A stretch of 64,000 nucleotides of DNA, taken from Blasia pusilla (Eukaryota; Marchantiophyta; Marchantiopsida; Blasiales). The DNA is taken from contig CM114271.1 in assembly GCA_050084515.1 (NCBI GenBank), positions 38,440,001 to 38,504,000 of the forward strand. Direction: 5' to 3'. The notes below the pieces were generated by a model, which saw only the letters and a program-made list of their open reading frames with translations, made no database searches and was not told where the DNA came from. The position numbers and the translations under genes were made by a program. Positions 1 to 10,989 of this stretch are shown here, piece after piece. Within the stretch, counting starts at the first letter, position 1, and each line of letters starts with the position of its first letter.

Positions 1-2110
1 ATTCTTCAATAATGGAAAACGAACACCAAGTTCTATTCACCTCATGGACCAGCCCCAACTCCAAAACTTTTCGGACTTGCTACAATCTGAATTTGGAATC
101 ATCTCTTGCCTATTGGATGCTATCACATACATACAAATATCTCGGTATATATGTGTAACCTTCATATTCATCTTTCATTCATAAATATGAACATGACTAG
201 TCAAGTATTAGTAACTAAGTGTTATGGCTACACTTGGTCTCTAAATTCTTGAAGGTATCTACCCTACTTTTCTACACATAGATGCCTATGGTTGTCAACT
301 TTAAACCATGTTGCCTACACATTGAATATCATAAGAAAGATTTTTGTCAACCATCAGGTTGGTGTATGGTGGCAGTAGATTAGTATGCATCTTCAAGTAC
401 TTTTCCACTTGAGAAAGAGATCCGAAAAATACTTGCCTATGGCTAAATTTAGAAGGGCAGTGGAACTGAGTCCTTCATCTAGATGTAGAAGAGAAGCATT
501 TCCCAATAGTGCCTTGTCACAAACATCGGTCTGGTCGATTACATATATGCTTTTAGCGGTCGCCTGATGACCCAAGGGATAGGACCCTTGCTATCAGAGG
601 TGGACATTCCTCTTTAATGGGATTTAGTATACAATCTTGGGCACCGTGTTCTCTTGCGCTGCCTCCGTAAACCCTAAGATTATTCAATCTTCCAAGTTCA
701 TTTGGATTGAGGATGTGAGTGCTTGCAGACTATATCTGCTAACAAGAAGTCATTATACATAGTAGCACTTGCTATGTATAATGAGGCTTATCCATGTCTC
801 AACCGATCTTTGGTTCCCTAATAGGAAACTTGTAACGTTCTCCAATTTTTTCACACTTATTTCTAGGGACTTTGAGGAATTTGGGCTGGATAGACATGCT
901 GCAGGTTTCCTTTGGGAAAATCTACCTTTAACCTACCTTTCCTACTAGCTCAAGAACACTGAATGGCGATAGGAAGATAGAAAGAGCAATCAGGTCCGGA
1001 TCCGGTCTAACGCTACACAATAAAGACATAACCCAATTGTCTAAGGAAGCAGAGATGCAACATCAAGAAATAATTGAAAGGATGCATCCGAGAGCAGACA
1101 TAACGAAATCAGAAATCTTGCCAGCAAAAGTTCCTAAACATATTTCCTACATTTAGCAATGAACTTTAGCAGACTATGCTTGGAGCCCATCCCTTCTTGA
1201 ATGCACACGCAGTATTCACCCCCACCTCCGAGCCAAGCTGCCCCAAAGCTTTGAAAGTAAGACAACCTACAAAGATAATAGGAGTGAAACTCGTCCCGAA
1301 ACTTGAATACAAAGAACACATCAGAAAAGAACCACGGGCCCAATCCCTGAACGGAGGAGGGATTTGATCGTCGCATCTAAGGTGGCCTGCGCAAACGTGT
1401 ACCACAGGTGCTAGAAGAACGCAAAAGCCTTTGCCCAAGAAGGCTAGACGTGACAAGGACATGCAAGCTAAGGAGATCTTGAGACTGTTTGCAAAGAGGT
1501 AAATGCAAGATCTACAAGACGATCGATATATAAGATCAGACAAGATCTACGAATGCCACAAACCGACCCTACACGCGACTAGCAAGGAAACCTTCACGGT
1601 ATAATTACACCCCGGCTAGCTAGGCATGGACATTTGAAGCTTGACTATATAAGTACCTTACATGTAAAATTCTTAAAAAACCTAAGCTCTTTGACTCAAC
1701 TTTTCCCATTGAGAGCTATAGAGAGTGAAACAAATCGATGACATCCTAAACGTGAGCCACATGATGAGCAAAGAAGTAGACAAAAGAGACAGAATTCAGG
1801 TTGACCAAAACGTGACCACACTGAACATGCAAACTAGAATGAAGGAATGTCGAAGTCTATTACCCGTTGCTCTCTCTACTTAGAAGTTTGACAGACTTCG
1901 TAGAGGCTCCACTCAAAGTTCGCCCTACTTCCTAAATGCTTCAAACTCCAAATCATGGCAGCAACTAAAGTTCTCCATGCTTCCTAAAGGCTCCACTCTC
2001 CCTTCCTGTCTCGATTGATGAAGAGCACACAAGAGCAAGGAAAGTAGGGGGCTGGGCCAAAGCTAATACAGACTAAGAAACATATATTTCGTTTCGTTCC
2101 TTCTTGCAGA
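1..2110. other. No gene recognised
   Basis: Short ORFs on both strands lack recognisable motifs, and no coding pattern survives from one frame to the next. Nothing in this stretch can be named. Confidence 0.5.
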
Positions 2111-2119
2111 CCCTTTCAC

Positions 2120-2545
2120 AGTTCAGAAAAAAGAGAGGCCGAAGCTTGCACTTACAGATGAACTAGAAAAAAACAAGGAGCCAAACGGGAACAGAGATAG
2201 ACAAGGAGCAAGAAAGTGAAATAATGCGCCAGAGCGACGAGCGATAGAGGCTAGACTTACAAAGCAAGACAAAACGTCATAGCTACCTCGCACAAGACCC
2301 TAAACGCATGACTTTCGCTCTGAGAGAGGAAAGCTTGCACCCTTCCACTGTTTGGAAAGGAGAGATCCCACAGTTTGAAAAGGAGAGATCGGCCGAAGCT
2401 CGTGAAGAAGCTTGCACTTACACTTACACACGAACAAAGTACCCGAGAAATAGAAGAAGCAAGACACGAACATAGATAGACAACTAGCAAGACCCTTAGC
2501 GCACAACTTTCGCTTTGATTGATGAGAGCTTGCACATCTATATCT
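2120..2545. repeat. Diverged tandem duplication, about 240 bp unit
   Basis: The order of short blocks (a GAAGCTTGCACTTACA-like block, then an AACAGAGATAGACAAG-like block, then CTTTCGCT) occurs around 2140-2310 and again around 2395-2540, with small indels. This reads as a two-copy local duplication. No protein is evident in either copy; overlapping minus-strand ORFs simply reflect the repetition. Confidence 0.5.
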
Positions 2546-2707
2546 ATCTATACTATAATAAGCGACCCTACATCTACAATGAGACAAACTAGTAAACTGC
2601 TCGGGTGAAAGGATATATCACCTTATAGAAACTACACCTGTTAGCACGTTGTATACATGTCAACTTAGAAGGAAGGGGATTTCAAATCCCATCCTCTTTT
2701 AATAATA

Positions 2708-2893
2708 CTAGTTGGCGGCTCATGTCATGTGCAGGAGTGAAGGGATTAATGACATTTCACACAAAATTTATGTCAGGGGAAATATTTTCTTACTACCCGT
2801 AGGATAGGGGACATTTTCTTGCTGCCCCGATGCCACATATCAAGCAAAGAGGTGTTTGCAAATCAAGAAGGCACTCTCCAATAATAATATAGA
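2708..2893 (-). mobile_element. Small Helitron-like non-autonomous element
   Basis: On the minus strand the block starts with TCTATATTATTATTGGAG, preceded by A. It ends with CTAG followed by T, with a GC-rich imperfect hairpin (about 2714-2735) just inside the end. TC at the 5' end, CTRR at the 3' end, insertion between A and T and a subterminal hairpin are the defining Helitron features. The first roughly 60 bases recur at 7066-7126. No helicase is encoded. The 5' boundary is uncertain by 4 bases because of a GATA repeat. The plus strand also has a TCTATACTATAATAAG start at 2547 running to the same palindromic CTAG, so a second overlapping element is possible. Confidence 0.5.
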
Positions 2894-3904
2894 TAGATAG
2901 GAAACATAATCACACAAGAGGTGGATTTTTGATATGCCAAGATAGTAGCGATGATACTCGTTTAAATCCTTGGGATGGGGAGTGGTGTAGTGGGAGGGGA
3001 AGTAGTGTATTAATTGAAGATCTTCTATTTTATTTGACCTTAAAAGTTTTTATTTCTGTAGTGGGGTATTTAGTGGGGATATTATTTGGGGAAGGAGTAG
3101 GATGTGTATTAACAACCACCACCACTCCAATTTCCGGTATAACCAAGTGAGAGGTAATTGAAGTGGGGGACTAAAAGTTTAATGGTCTTGGGGTGCACTT
3201 TGAACTTGCTACGAGCATATAAAAACTCAAGTGTATGTTGCTTGCATATTATCACCTATAGGAGTCTTGCACCTTCAGCATTGCACTTTGAACTTGAGCA
3301 TTGTAATTGAGATTTGAGCTTCAACATTCCATATTTTAGCATCCAAAAGTAGGAGCAAGATTCGCTCTGAGCATTCAGATACTTGAGTAATCATAAGTTA
3401 CTTTTCTTTATTGGTACACATTACACAGAGGAGGCTTTGCTCATTCATATGAAACACAAGCTACCATCTTGAAATGAAGTATGTTTAATGATTGATGTTT
3501 AATTTCATATGCAAGTGAAATCTGCAAGCAGAATATTGGGTATTTCAATATTTTCAAGCTCTATATGTGTAAGTAAGACTACTACTCCAAAATCAAGACT
3601 CGGTAGTCACAGTCGATTATTGTCTCATCCTCAGACTCTAATGATGCAACTCTAGAGAGAACTCGTAATCATATACCTCATGCTCATTTTCACCTAATCA
3701 ACACTATGGTAAGTTCTTTGGTGGATTCTTTGAGAGTCCAATAATGCCGCTCCGAGATCCTATTCTTGCCACCATACCCATACAGGTTAAAATGTAGGGA
3801 AGTCCTTTTGCCCATTGTGTTTTCCATGATTGTCAAGAAGGCAACACAAAGAGAGATAACACCCCTAAGTATGTTCCTACAATAGTTCCTCCAAATGCGT
3901 CCAT
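2894..3904. other. No gene recognised
   Basis: AT-rich sequence with one 73-codon ORF at 2929-3150 that shows no motif. Nothing else identified. Confidence 0.5.
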
Positions 3905-4690
3905 AAAGTACTATATGCCAAGAATTAGAGTTACTCCAAGTCGAAATAGGTTGAGACGCGTGTCGTCTTATCAAGAAGCAACCAAAGCCCCAAGCGATTT
4001 TCATATGAACAGAGAACCAAAAGGCGAGCATTTTAACATTCATTCAGAGAGGGAAGATCGGGGATGGAGGCCGGATGGCCCAAAACATCAAAGGCCATAT
4101 AAGAGGGAAGCTCTCACTGTACATCACACCGCCTTTGACAACAATAGTACTAGACTTCTCTCGCTTGCACCAAATTATGTGTTAGATAGAGAAGTGAATC
4201 ACGACGAGGAGGAAGATACGATGAGTACCGCCACTTCATCAGCACCTCGGGAAAAGCTTTTGCTCTAGAGGCTTTCCAACATTCTATCCCACTAGTTAGC
4301 ATACCCATGCTTGTGCACGAAAATTATTTTTTAATAGTTTAGAAATATTTTTTATTTCAAAATTGAAGTACGATTTCCACTTTCTTAGAGTAATATAGAG
4401 TACTATTTGCTAAGAGTTAGAGTTACTCCACGTCGAAATAGGTTGAGGCGCGTGTCATCTTATCGAGAAGCAACCAAAGCCCCGAGTGTTTTTCATCTGA
4501 ATAGATAACTAGAAGGTGAGCGTGTTAGACATAGAAGTGAATCACGACGAGTACTGCCACTTTATCAACACCTCGGGAAAGCTTATGCTCTAGAGGCTTT
4601 CCAACATTCTATCCTACTAGTTAGCATGTCCATGCTTGTGCATGAAAATTATTTTTTAATAGTTTAGAAATGTTTTTCATTTCAAAATTT
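3905..4690. repeat. Two-copy direct repeat, second copy internally deleted; Helitron-like tails
   Basis: Sequence from about 3915 is repeated from about 4410 (offset 494 bases). The second copy lacks about 165 bases that lie around 4030-4195 in the first. Each copy contains, on the minus strand, a GTGCA-type hairpin followed by GCTAACTAG and then T (CTAG at 4292-4295 and 4617-4620), which is the form of a Helitron 3' end. The 117-codon plus ORF in copy one is not preserved in copy two, so it is unlikely to be a protein. Confidence 0.55.
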
Positions 4691-4699
4691 GAATATAAG

Positions 4700-6915
4700 T
4701 TCCACTTTTTTTAATCTTAAAAGAATAATAACATATCACTTTTAAAATAATTCTACTCTTCAATTAAAACTTGAATAATATCCAACCCCCCTAAATAATT
4801 TCACTCCTCCATAAAAGTTTAAACAATATCTATTCTTCCCTTTCCATTCTTCCGCCAAAATAACATCCACCAATTAAATTATTGGTTCATTTTAATAAAT
4901 GAAATAATTTTCCTTTTCTAATTTATTTTTCTTTCCTAAAATACAAATGTGAATTAACATGATTATTTCAAAAATAATTATACTTTAAATCCCAAACTTT
5001 TAATAAAATTTTCAATTTCTTAAATCTTAGAAGAGTAATAACATTCCCATCTTCTAAGTTATTTCACTCTTCAATTAAAACTTAAGTGATACCCCACTCC
5101 CCTAAATAATTCTTCTTTCCATAAGATTTGTACGCAGATCTATTCTTTCTTCACTAAAATTCATTTCCCATTTCAATGAAACATGAATAAAAAATTAATA
5201 GTTATTAATCTTTTGTTTCTTAATTGTCTCACTACTTCGTCTTAGGATCATTTATTATAATATAAATTGATTAAATTATTAATTACTAAATTTCTTTTAA
5301 ACTCAAATTCATTTTCTCTATCCATCAAATATGAAAATTTAAACATATTGTTATTTGGTTTTATTGTCGGCGTTAAGATAGATAAATTTTTAATGATGAA
5401 TTTAGGAGATTGGTGTGATTGTATTAAGAAAAAACTGATGCATGTAGGCTATCATTGAAGTAAATGTGGGTCTATCCTCGGCCCTATGATAATGGACAAA
5501 CACCGTAGGGTTTGTCAATTGCAAAGGACAAGCCCCGAAAGAGAGCGAGAGAGCAAAAAGAGAAGAAGCGCACATTTTTGCCCACATCGGTTATTTTTTT
5601 CTGATCTAACCCAAGCACAACCAAGTTCACGAAGCTGCAAAGTCCTCAAGTGTTTGCTACGAAGGCAAACAAACCCCCAACCTGCAAACCTGTGCGCGTT
5701 GGGATGGAGCACAAAATCCTTGTGCTTTCAAACTTGCATTGTACTTGTTGACTTGCTGTGAACACCCATGTGCCTGCATGTTAATGAACGGCGAGATTCT
5801 GGAGCAAGCCACTACTACGCAATCAAGAATCAAGCTCTACTACCCAATGCCATAGCTGGCATCAAGGTGAACGAGCCAAAGATGACTACGAAAGCCTTTC
5901 TACAAACTCGAGCAAGACACGAGGTAGTAGGCAACGTGATCTTGCTTCCCGGCCGCGAGCTCTGAACTCGAATCAAAACTGCAAAGACGAACCAAAATTT
6001 CGGGAGGAAGGATGGAAGTTGCAACAAACTATGCTGCCGTGAGTGTAGCCACGAGCGCCGCCGTGATCTCAGCCACACCTCCTTCCCAACGCGATTCAGT
6101 CCAACTCCGACCTCAAACCCTCTCATGGCGGATCTCAGCCGCGACCTCAGCCCCGCGCTCCCTCTCTCTCTCTCCCCACCGCACTGGGAGCTCATCCGCT
6201 TGAACTTTGCAAGGAAATCCGCAGCCGCAAAGTGGTGGGAGAGCTGCCACGATCTCAGCCACACCTCCGCCCTAAGTCCAACTCCGACTTCACTCAGCTA
6301 GGAGCTCAGCCCGACACTCCCTGTCTCTGCGGCTGTGGCTCAGCCACTCTGTAACAGAGGCCCATGCACGAGTGCGATGCTCTGCCACATCAAGCTCCAA
6401 AGGTGGACCACGCCTCCAGCGGCCCGACCCAGCAGTGCTCGGCAAGGATTTTGACGCATACCGGTACTTTACCGAGAGAAAGATCAAAGTAATCGGCAAT
6501 TTCACCATGATAGCCGGTTTTCTTTTAATTTAACAAAGAAAACCTACTTTTCTCGTCGGGAAATTTCCTAAAGTTTCAGACTTGAATCGGAAATCACTCA
6601 TTCTCAACCGGCTTCTTTTACAAAGAATGCCGGTTCTTTCCGAGCATTGCGACCCAGCCACCCGAGCCCAATACCTCCTCACAAGCGGTTGTCAAAATAG
6701 CCGCCGTCGATCTCGAAGATATGCGTTGCCCTAAAGTGAAGGACTAAGTATTAGCTTGATTGTGGTGTTGTTTTTGCGTTTTAATTTCAGTGCAAAATAT
6801 CATTTTCCTCTTTTTTTCTTCAAATTTCTAATTTATTCTTCCAAGTGCAAACATTTTTTTTATAATTTATTTAATTTTTAAATTTTTGTTACTAAATTTT
6901 ATTTCACAATTATTA
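4700..6915. other. No gene recognised; AT-rich then CpG-richer stretch
   Basis: From 4700 to 5450 the sequence is strongly AT-rich. From about 5500 to 6700 it becomes noticeably richer in CG dinucleotides, with several overlapping low-complexity ORFs (Arg/Ser-rich on both strands) that have no recognisable domain. This may be the remains of a genic island, but no exon could be supported. Confidence 0.45.
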
Positions 6916-7126
6916 ATAGGGTGCTCGTGCGATGCACGAAAATAAAAAAGTGTTTGAAGAATTAGTGTATAGTACGTGAAATGAAGATATTAATGATGCT
7001 GCATATAAATTCAAATTTTTTCCTATTGCCCGTAGCATGTGAAACATTTTTTTGATGTCCAATTGCCACATATCAAGCAGAGAGGTGTTTGCAAATCAAG
7101 AAAGCACTCTCCCATAATAATATAGA
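6916..7126 (-). mobile_element. Small Helitron-like non-autonomous element
   Basis: The minus-strand 5' end TCTATATTATTATGGGAG, preceded by A, matches the element at 2708-2893 for about 60 bases. Near the other end lies a perfect palindromic hairpin, TCGTGCGATGCACGA (6925-6939), followed on the minus strand by GCACCCTAT. The expected terminal CTRR appears degraded to CTAT, so the 3' boundary is an inference. No coding capacity. Confidence 0.4.
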
Positions 7127-7840
7127 TTGAGGAAACCTGTTTGCATGGTGCGCAAGCACTTGAAAAATCATTTTCATGCGCAAATATGAGCTTGCTAACT
7201 AGTACACAAAAAAACACGGCAAAATGTAAGGCACAATTAAGAGCGCGATCCCATGGACATGCATAGAGGTTTCCGCAAGCTCTATTTCTATGTCTGAAAT
7301 AATCTTCCAATGGCTAATGCAACAAAATGCACCAGTCCCTAATAACTACCTCTAGTCATAAATAAATTGAGGTTGCGAGGCCGCTAGACCATTTATGTGC
7401 CCAAAACTTTTGGGCGCATAAAAACGAGGGACCCTCTATGGTTGCCAATTCCTAGTGTGCATGGGATTGGCCCTAAACAAGTAAGCTCGAGAGACAAAAG
7501 TTGTGCCCAAGCAAAAGAAAGCTCAGATAGCTGTGAAAGCAGAAGCAATGTGAATCAAACACCAACAATCGTCCGGAGAGCATCAAGGCCGCGCGTGAAA
7601 CCCAACTCCTTCCGTCGCGTCCACTCCTAATGGACGGATGCCTAAAATGGAATTAGCGATGGAAAATAAAATACAAGCGCGCCTAAGGGCCTTATCCCAT
7701 GACCCCGTTTCTTGGGGTCATGTGCAACCCCTAGAAACGAGCTTGTGGATGAACTTATAGCATGTCTACCTCCCTATTTTGGTAACTGAATGTGCAACTT
7801 TCAGTGGCGGAAACAATAAATCCCTCCGCCCATCCCTCTA
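7127..7840. other. No gene recognised
   Basis: A 77-codon ORF at 7397-7630 shows no motif. Nothing else is supported in this interval. Confidence 0.45.
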
Positions 7841-7841
7841 A

Positions 7842-8185
7842 TTGAAATTCCCCCCACCACTATCCCTCCCACCTCCCTTCTCCCATAAATCCCCTTTTCA
7901 TCATAACCCCAATCCGTCCCCTACTCCAACCTTCTCTTTCTCTTTCTCATTTTCTTATCTTTTTAAAAAAAATTCTTGTTTCTCATTCCACCCTCCCACC
8001 TTCTCCAACCTCATTCCTCTCCTCCCCCATAAATCCCCGTTCCATCTTAACCCCAATCCGCATTTCCCTCCACCCTCCCCCAACTCCGACATTCTCTTTC
8101 TCTATTTTTCTCTCATTGTTTTTTTACTCTTTTTTTTTACTTTTTTTTTTTTTTTACTTTCATTGGTCTTCTTTTCCATCATTTT
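7842..8185. repeat. Pyrimidine-rich tract with a 144-bp tandem duplication
   Basis: The plus strand is almost purely C/T for about 340 bases. A block beginning CCATAAATCCCC and containing CCCCAATCCG occurs at 7884 and again at 8028, giving a period of 144 bases. The tract ends in long T runs (about 8128-8157). The 199-codon Pro/Ser/Phe-rich ORF reading through it is what any open C/T tract produces and is not called as a gene. It lies just upstream of the Harbinger transposase remnant. Confidence 0.6.
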
Positions 8186-8579
8186 CCTCCAATTTGTTTC
8201 AATCATGGACGCTTTAGATCTTCGGAGAAATGATGAATCATATTCTTTGATTACATTCTTCCTGCTTCTTAATTTTTTGCTTGCAAATGAAATTCTTTCT
8301 CTTCAATGTCTTCTTTCTTATTGTAGATGTAGGAGGTCCCTCCTTCGTTCTCCTGCTCTCTTTTGCTTCCACTTGATGATGATTAACAGTGCAAGTATTA
8401 TGCCACGTTGTGTCTCCTCCCCATCTTATATTCTACCATGATCCATAGGATTTACATGTCTTTTAATTGATGACAATATTGTAAGAAGAACGTTTTATAG
8501 CTTTCTTTCGTGTGAGTGTCAACACATTTGACTTCCTTTGTGATATGCTAAGGACTTGATTGACTACTGGTCCTATGCA

Positions 8580-9375
8580 TTCGTTAAGAGTCTTACCAAA
8601 TAGGTTGTTGAGTGTTGAGAGACAACTTGCTATCACTCTACGACGTCTTGCCACAAGGCATCATACAAAAGGGATCATAGAGCTTTTTTGGTATCGGGCA
8701 GTCTATAGTTGTGCAAGTTGTCCTCAGAGCTATTAATACCCTTGTGAAGGTGGCTCATGGGGCAGTGAGTTGGCCAAAAGGAGAACATATTGAGAGGGTA
8801 AAATCCGATTTCGAAGCACAACATGGCTATCCCAATTGTTGCGGTGCAGTTGATGTAATTCACTTACTCATGGAACTACGAGTAGGTACAAATTCAACAG
8901 CATGGTATAGTCATAAATATAACTCTTATGCATGTGCGATGCAAGCTATTGTTGATTCAAGACTGAGGTTCTTGGATGTGTTTATCAGATGTCCCGCTTC
9001 TATTCATGATTCTCGAATTCTTCGAAACTCCCAATTTTGCAAAATGCCACTTCATACCAAAGGGTCCTCAGCAAAATTCGAGTTCATGTAAGAATGGTGA
9101 GACAATTCTGGTGTATATTATTAGTGATGCAGGATATCCACTCTTGCCATGGCTTATAGTTCTTTATCCCGGAGCATCTATTGAATAAAAAGGATACTTG
9201 GAACTATTATCATTCTTCCATAAGGATGTACGTGGAGAGATCTTTCGGCTGATTAAAAGGGATATGGCGCTCACTCAATCGACTTAGTAACAAGCCCACC
9301 GTACAAACACTACCAAAGACTATCTTCACTACATGTGTTCTTCATAATATCATGGTAGATAGAAAAGATCAGATT
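8580..9375 (+). pseudogene. PIF/Harbinger transposase (HARBI1-like DDE nuclease), broken
   Basis: The translation follows the Harbinger transposase pattern across at least three frame changes. An N-terminal LSVERQLAITLRRLA helix region (about 8592-8640) is followed by a GIGQS segment in another frame. Then comes CCGAVD with the first catalytic Asp (about 8840), FLDVF with IHD for the second Asp (about 8970-9015), GYPLLPWL (about 9131-9154), and VERSFG supplying the catalytic Glu (about 9229-9246). Just after that Glu an in-frame TGA replaces the usual Arg of the GRLKG motif. Stops and frameshifts make it non-functional, although all three catalytic positions can still be seen. In an intact element this enzyme cuts and pastes the transposon in the nucleus. 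It is related to, but clearly distinct from, the relic at 14.1-14.85 kb. Confidence 0.85.
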
Positions 9376-9648
9376 GTCAATGGTTTTATAGACCCCTCCT
9401 CTTGGACAGGGATACATGTACCAAGAGGTTGTAACAATCCTCCAAACAATGAAACAACTCATGATGGAAAGAGAAATCTTAATGCTCTTTTTCAGCATGT
9501 CATGGCAAAACCTCAATAGTAATTTCAACATGTCAATAATTGTATATCATGTTATAGGTACATTATACATGGATATTTTTGTTTACTTTGTCTTACATAT
9601 GACCTATGACAACATGTGAATGAAATTGCATCTCGTCATGAACGTTAT

Positions 9649-10938
9649 TCATAATCTCAAGATATCCCTTTCAAATATCCTACTAATGACATGAGACAAT
9701 GCTTGAGAGATCATTGAGAATGCATCCGCATTCTGTTGTAGGACTTGTGGTTCTAGTGTTCGTAGCTCAAGGTCGTCCCTATGAGCATGCTCCATGAAAT
9801 GTACTATAGAATCAGTGGAGAGCCCGATGGCTTGGCCCATGGAGCTTCTACGTCGCCGTTTTCCTCTAATCCAAACATTAAGGCTCTTCTTTTTCACAAA
9901 TCCCTCTTCACAATACCACATTACCACAAAAAATGTTATTAGTTCAAGTGAAAATCACCATATACATATCAATATAAATAAATATTCCATGTAGCCATAA
10001 TGTGGAAGAAAAGCATTGTTATAAGAACCTTGAATAGAAGAAGATCCTACTGGTGGAGTGCTTGAAGGCGGTTTGGTAGACACCCCTTTTGAAGGTGGAA
10101 TCTCCACCACTACATTAATAAACAAGAAATAAGTAAGAACCCATATTTTCATCATGTGTCATGTTCAATAATGAAAAAACATTGTCATTCATATTCATGT
10201 ACGTGGAATCATGAGTGGACTTTTGGAAGTGAAGGATAGACTTGTGGGAGTGAAGGTTGGACTTGTGGGAGTGATCGGTGGAAGTTTGGTTGCATGAGGA
10301 GTTTCCTATTTTGTTGGATATGATCCATAAGAACCTGTACTTCCTGGACAATGTGAAAATATGTTAATATCATCATTAAGATCAGGGAGACTAGAAGTAT
10401 CAAAGCACGACACTCCTATGCTCTCAAGGTCCACATCTTGTCGTCTTGGAAGCCAATCTACTAAGTCTTTATAGTAAATTAAATCAAAATTTAAGGGCAG
10501 ATCTCGTGCTTTCCGATCCTTCTTTAACATGCCAATGTCAAAGTAGGATAACTCCCCACTCGCCGCTTTCATTTCCCAATCATGAACCTGTAATAAAAAA
10601 TGACATGAGTGAGATATGAAAAATGAAAAGCTTTCAAGATGTGAGATTATAAGTTTTTGCCAAAACCAAGTTACCTTTTTGAAGTCTTTGACAATAGCAC
10701 TCCATTTCTTCTTACATGCTTGTCCATCACGAATTAGTTCAGTCATGCCATTCTTGAAGCAATAGTCATCCACATTTTTCCACTTTTGTTTTAAGGGGGC
10801 CGTACTAGATTGAGCAGTGTCATTCAACTCCCTTCTTGCCAGCTCATCTCGTTTTTCTGCAATCAAAATTCTGATGTCCGAAGGCGTCCAGGGAATCGAC
10901 TTGACATTACGCAATGGTACTCGAGAGTCAAGTTCCAT
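9649..10938 (-). pseudogene. Harbinger ORF1-type Myb/trihelix-like protein, multi-exon, one stop
   Basis: The first exon starts at the ATG at 10938 and encodes a trihelix/SANT-like domain: IPWTPSDIRILI near residue 15, and KKWSAIVKDFKK near residue 80, with regularly spaced Trp. An 87-base GT-AG intron (10588-10674) separates it from an exon beginning VHDWEMKAASGE. After FSHC the frame runs into a TAG at 10306, and a Pro/Thr/Ser-rich linker continues in another frame. Splice-like exons follow at about 10030-10112 (PPSKGVSTKPPSS) and 9649-9895, the last holding the basic, nuclear-localisation-like RGKRRRRSS and ending in a predicted helix. In Harbinger elements this protein binds the element ends and brings the transposase into the nucleus. 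It is less decayed than the transposase; whether the TAG is a true mutation or lies in an unrecognised intron is unclear. Confidence 0.7.
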
Positions 10939-10989
10939 GCAATCCTCAACTCCATGATTTTTGACCTACAATGCCAAAGAAGCATATTA

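Larger units (their letters stand above)
8520..10980. mobile_element. PIF/Harbinger DNA transposon (degenerate), bounds approximate
   Basis: A Harbinger-type DDE transposase relic (+) and a Myb/trihelix-like ORF (-) lie tail to tail, about 270 bases apart. PIF/Harbinger elements characteristically carry exactly these two proteins, the Myb-like partner being needed for nuclear import and DNA binding. I could not identify terminal inverted repeats or a 3-bp TWA target duplication by eye, so the outer limits are unresolved and the span covers only the coding parts. Confidence 0.65.

Noticed and set aside
5830-6264. 144-codon minus ORF, Arg/Ser-rich
   Set aside because: Overlaps ORFs on the other strand, is low in complexity, and has no domain, splice context or conservation to support it.
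7842-8441. 199-codon Pro/Phe/Ser-rich protein
   Set aside because: Pyrimidine tracts avoid stop codons in the sense direction. Composition alone explains the ORF and no motif is present.
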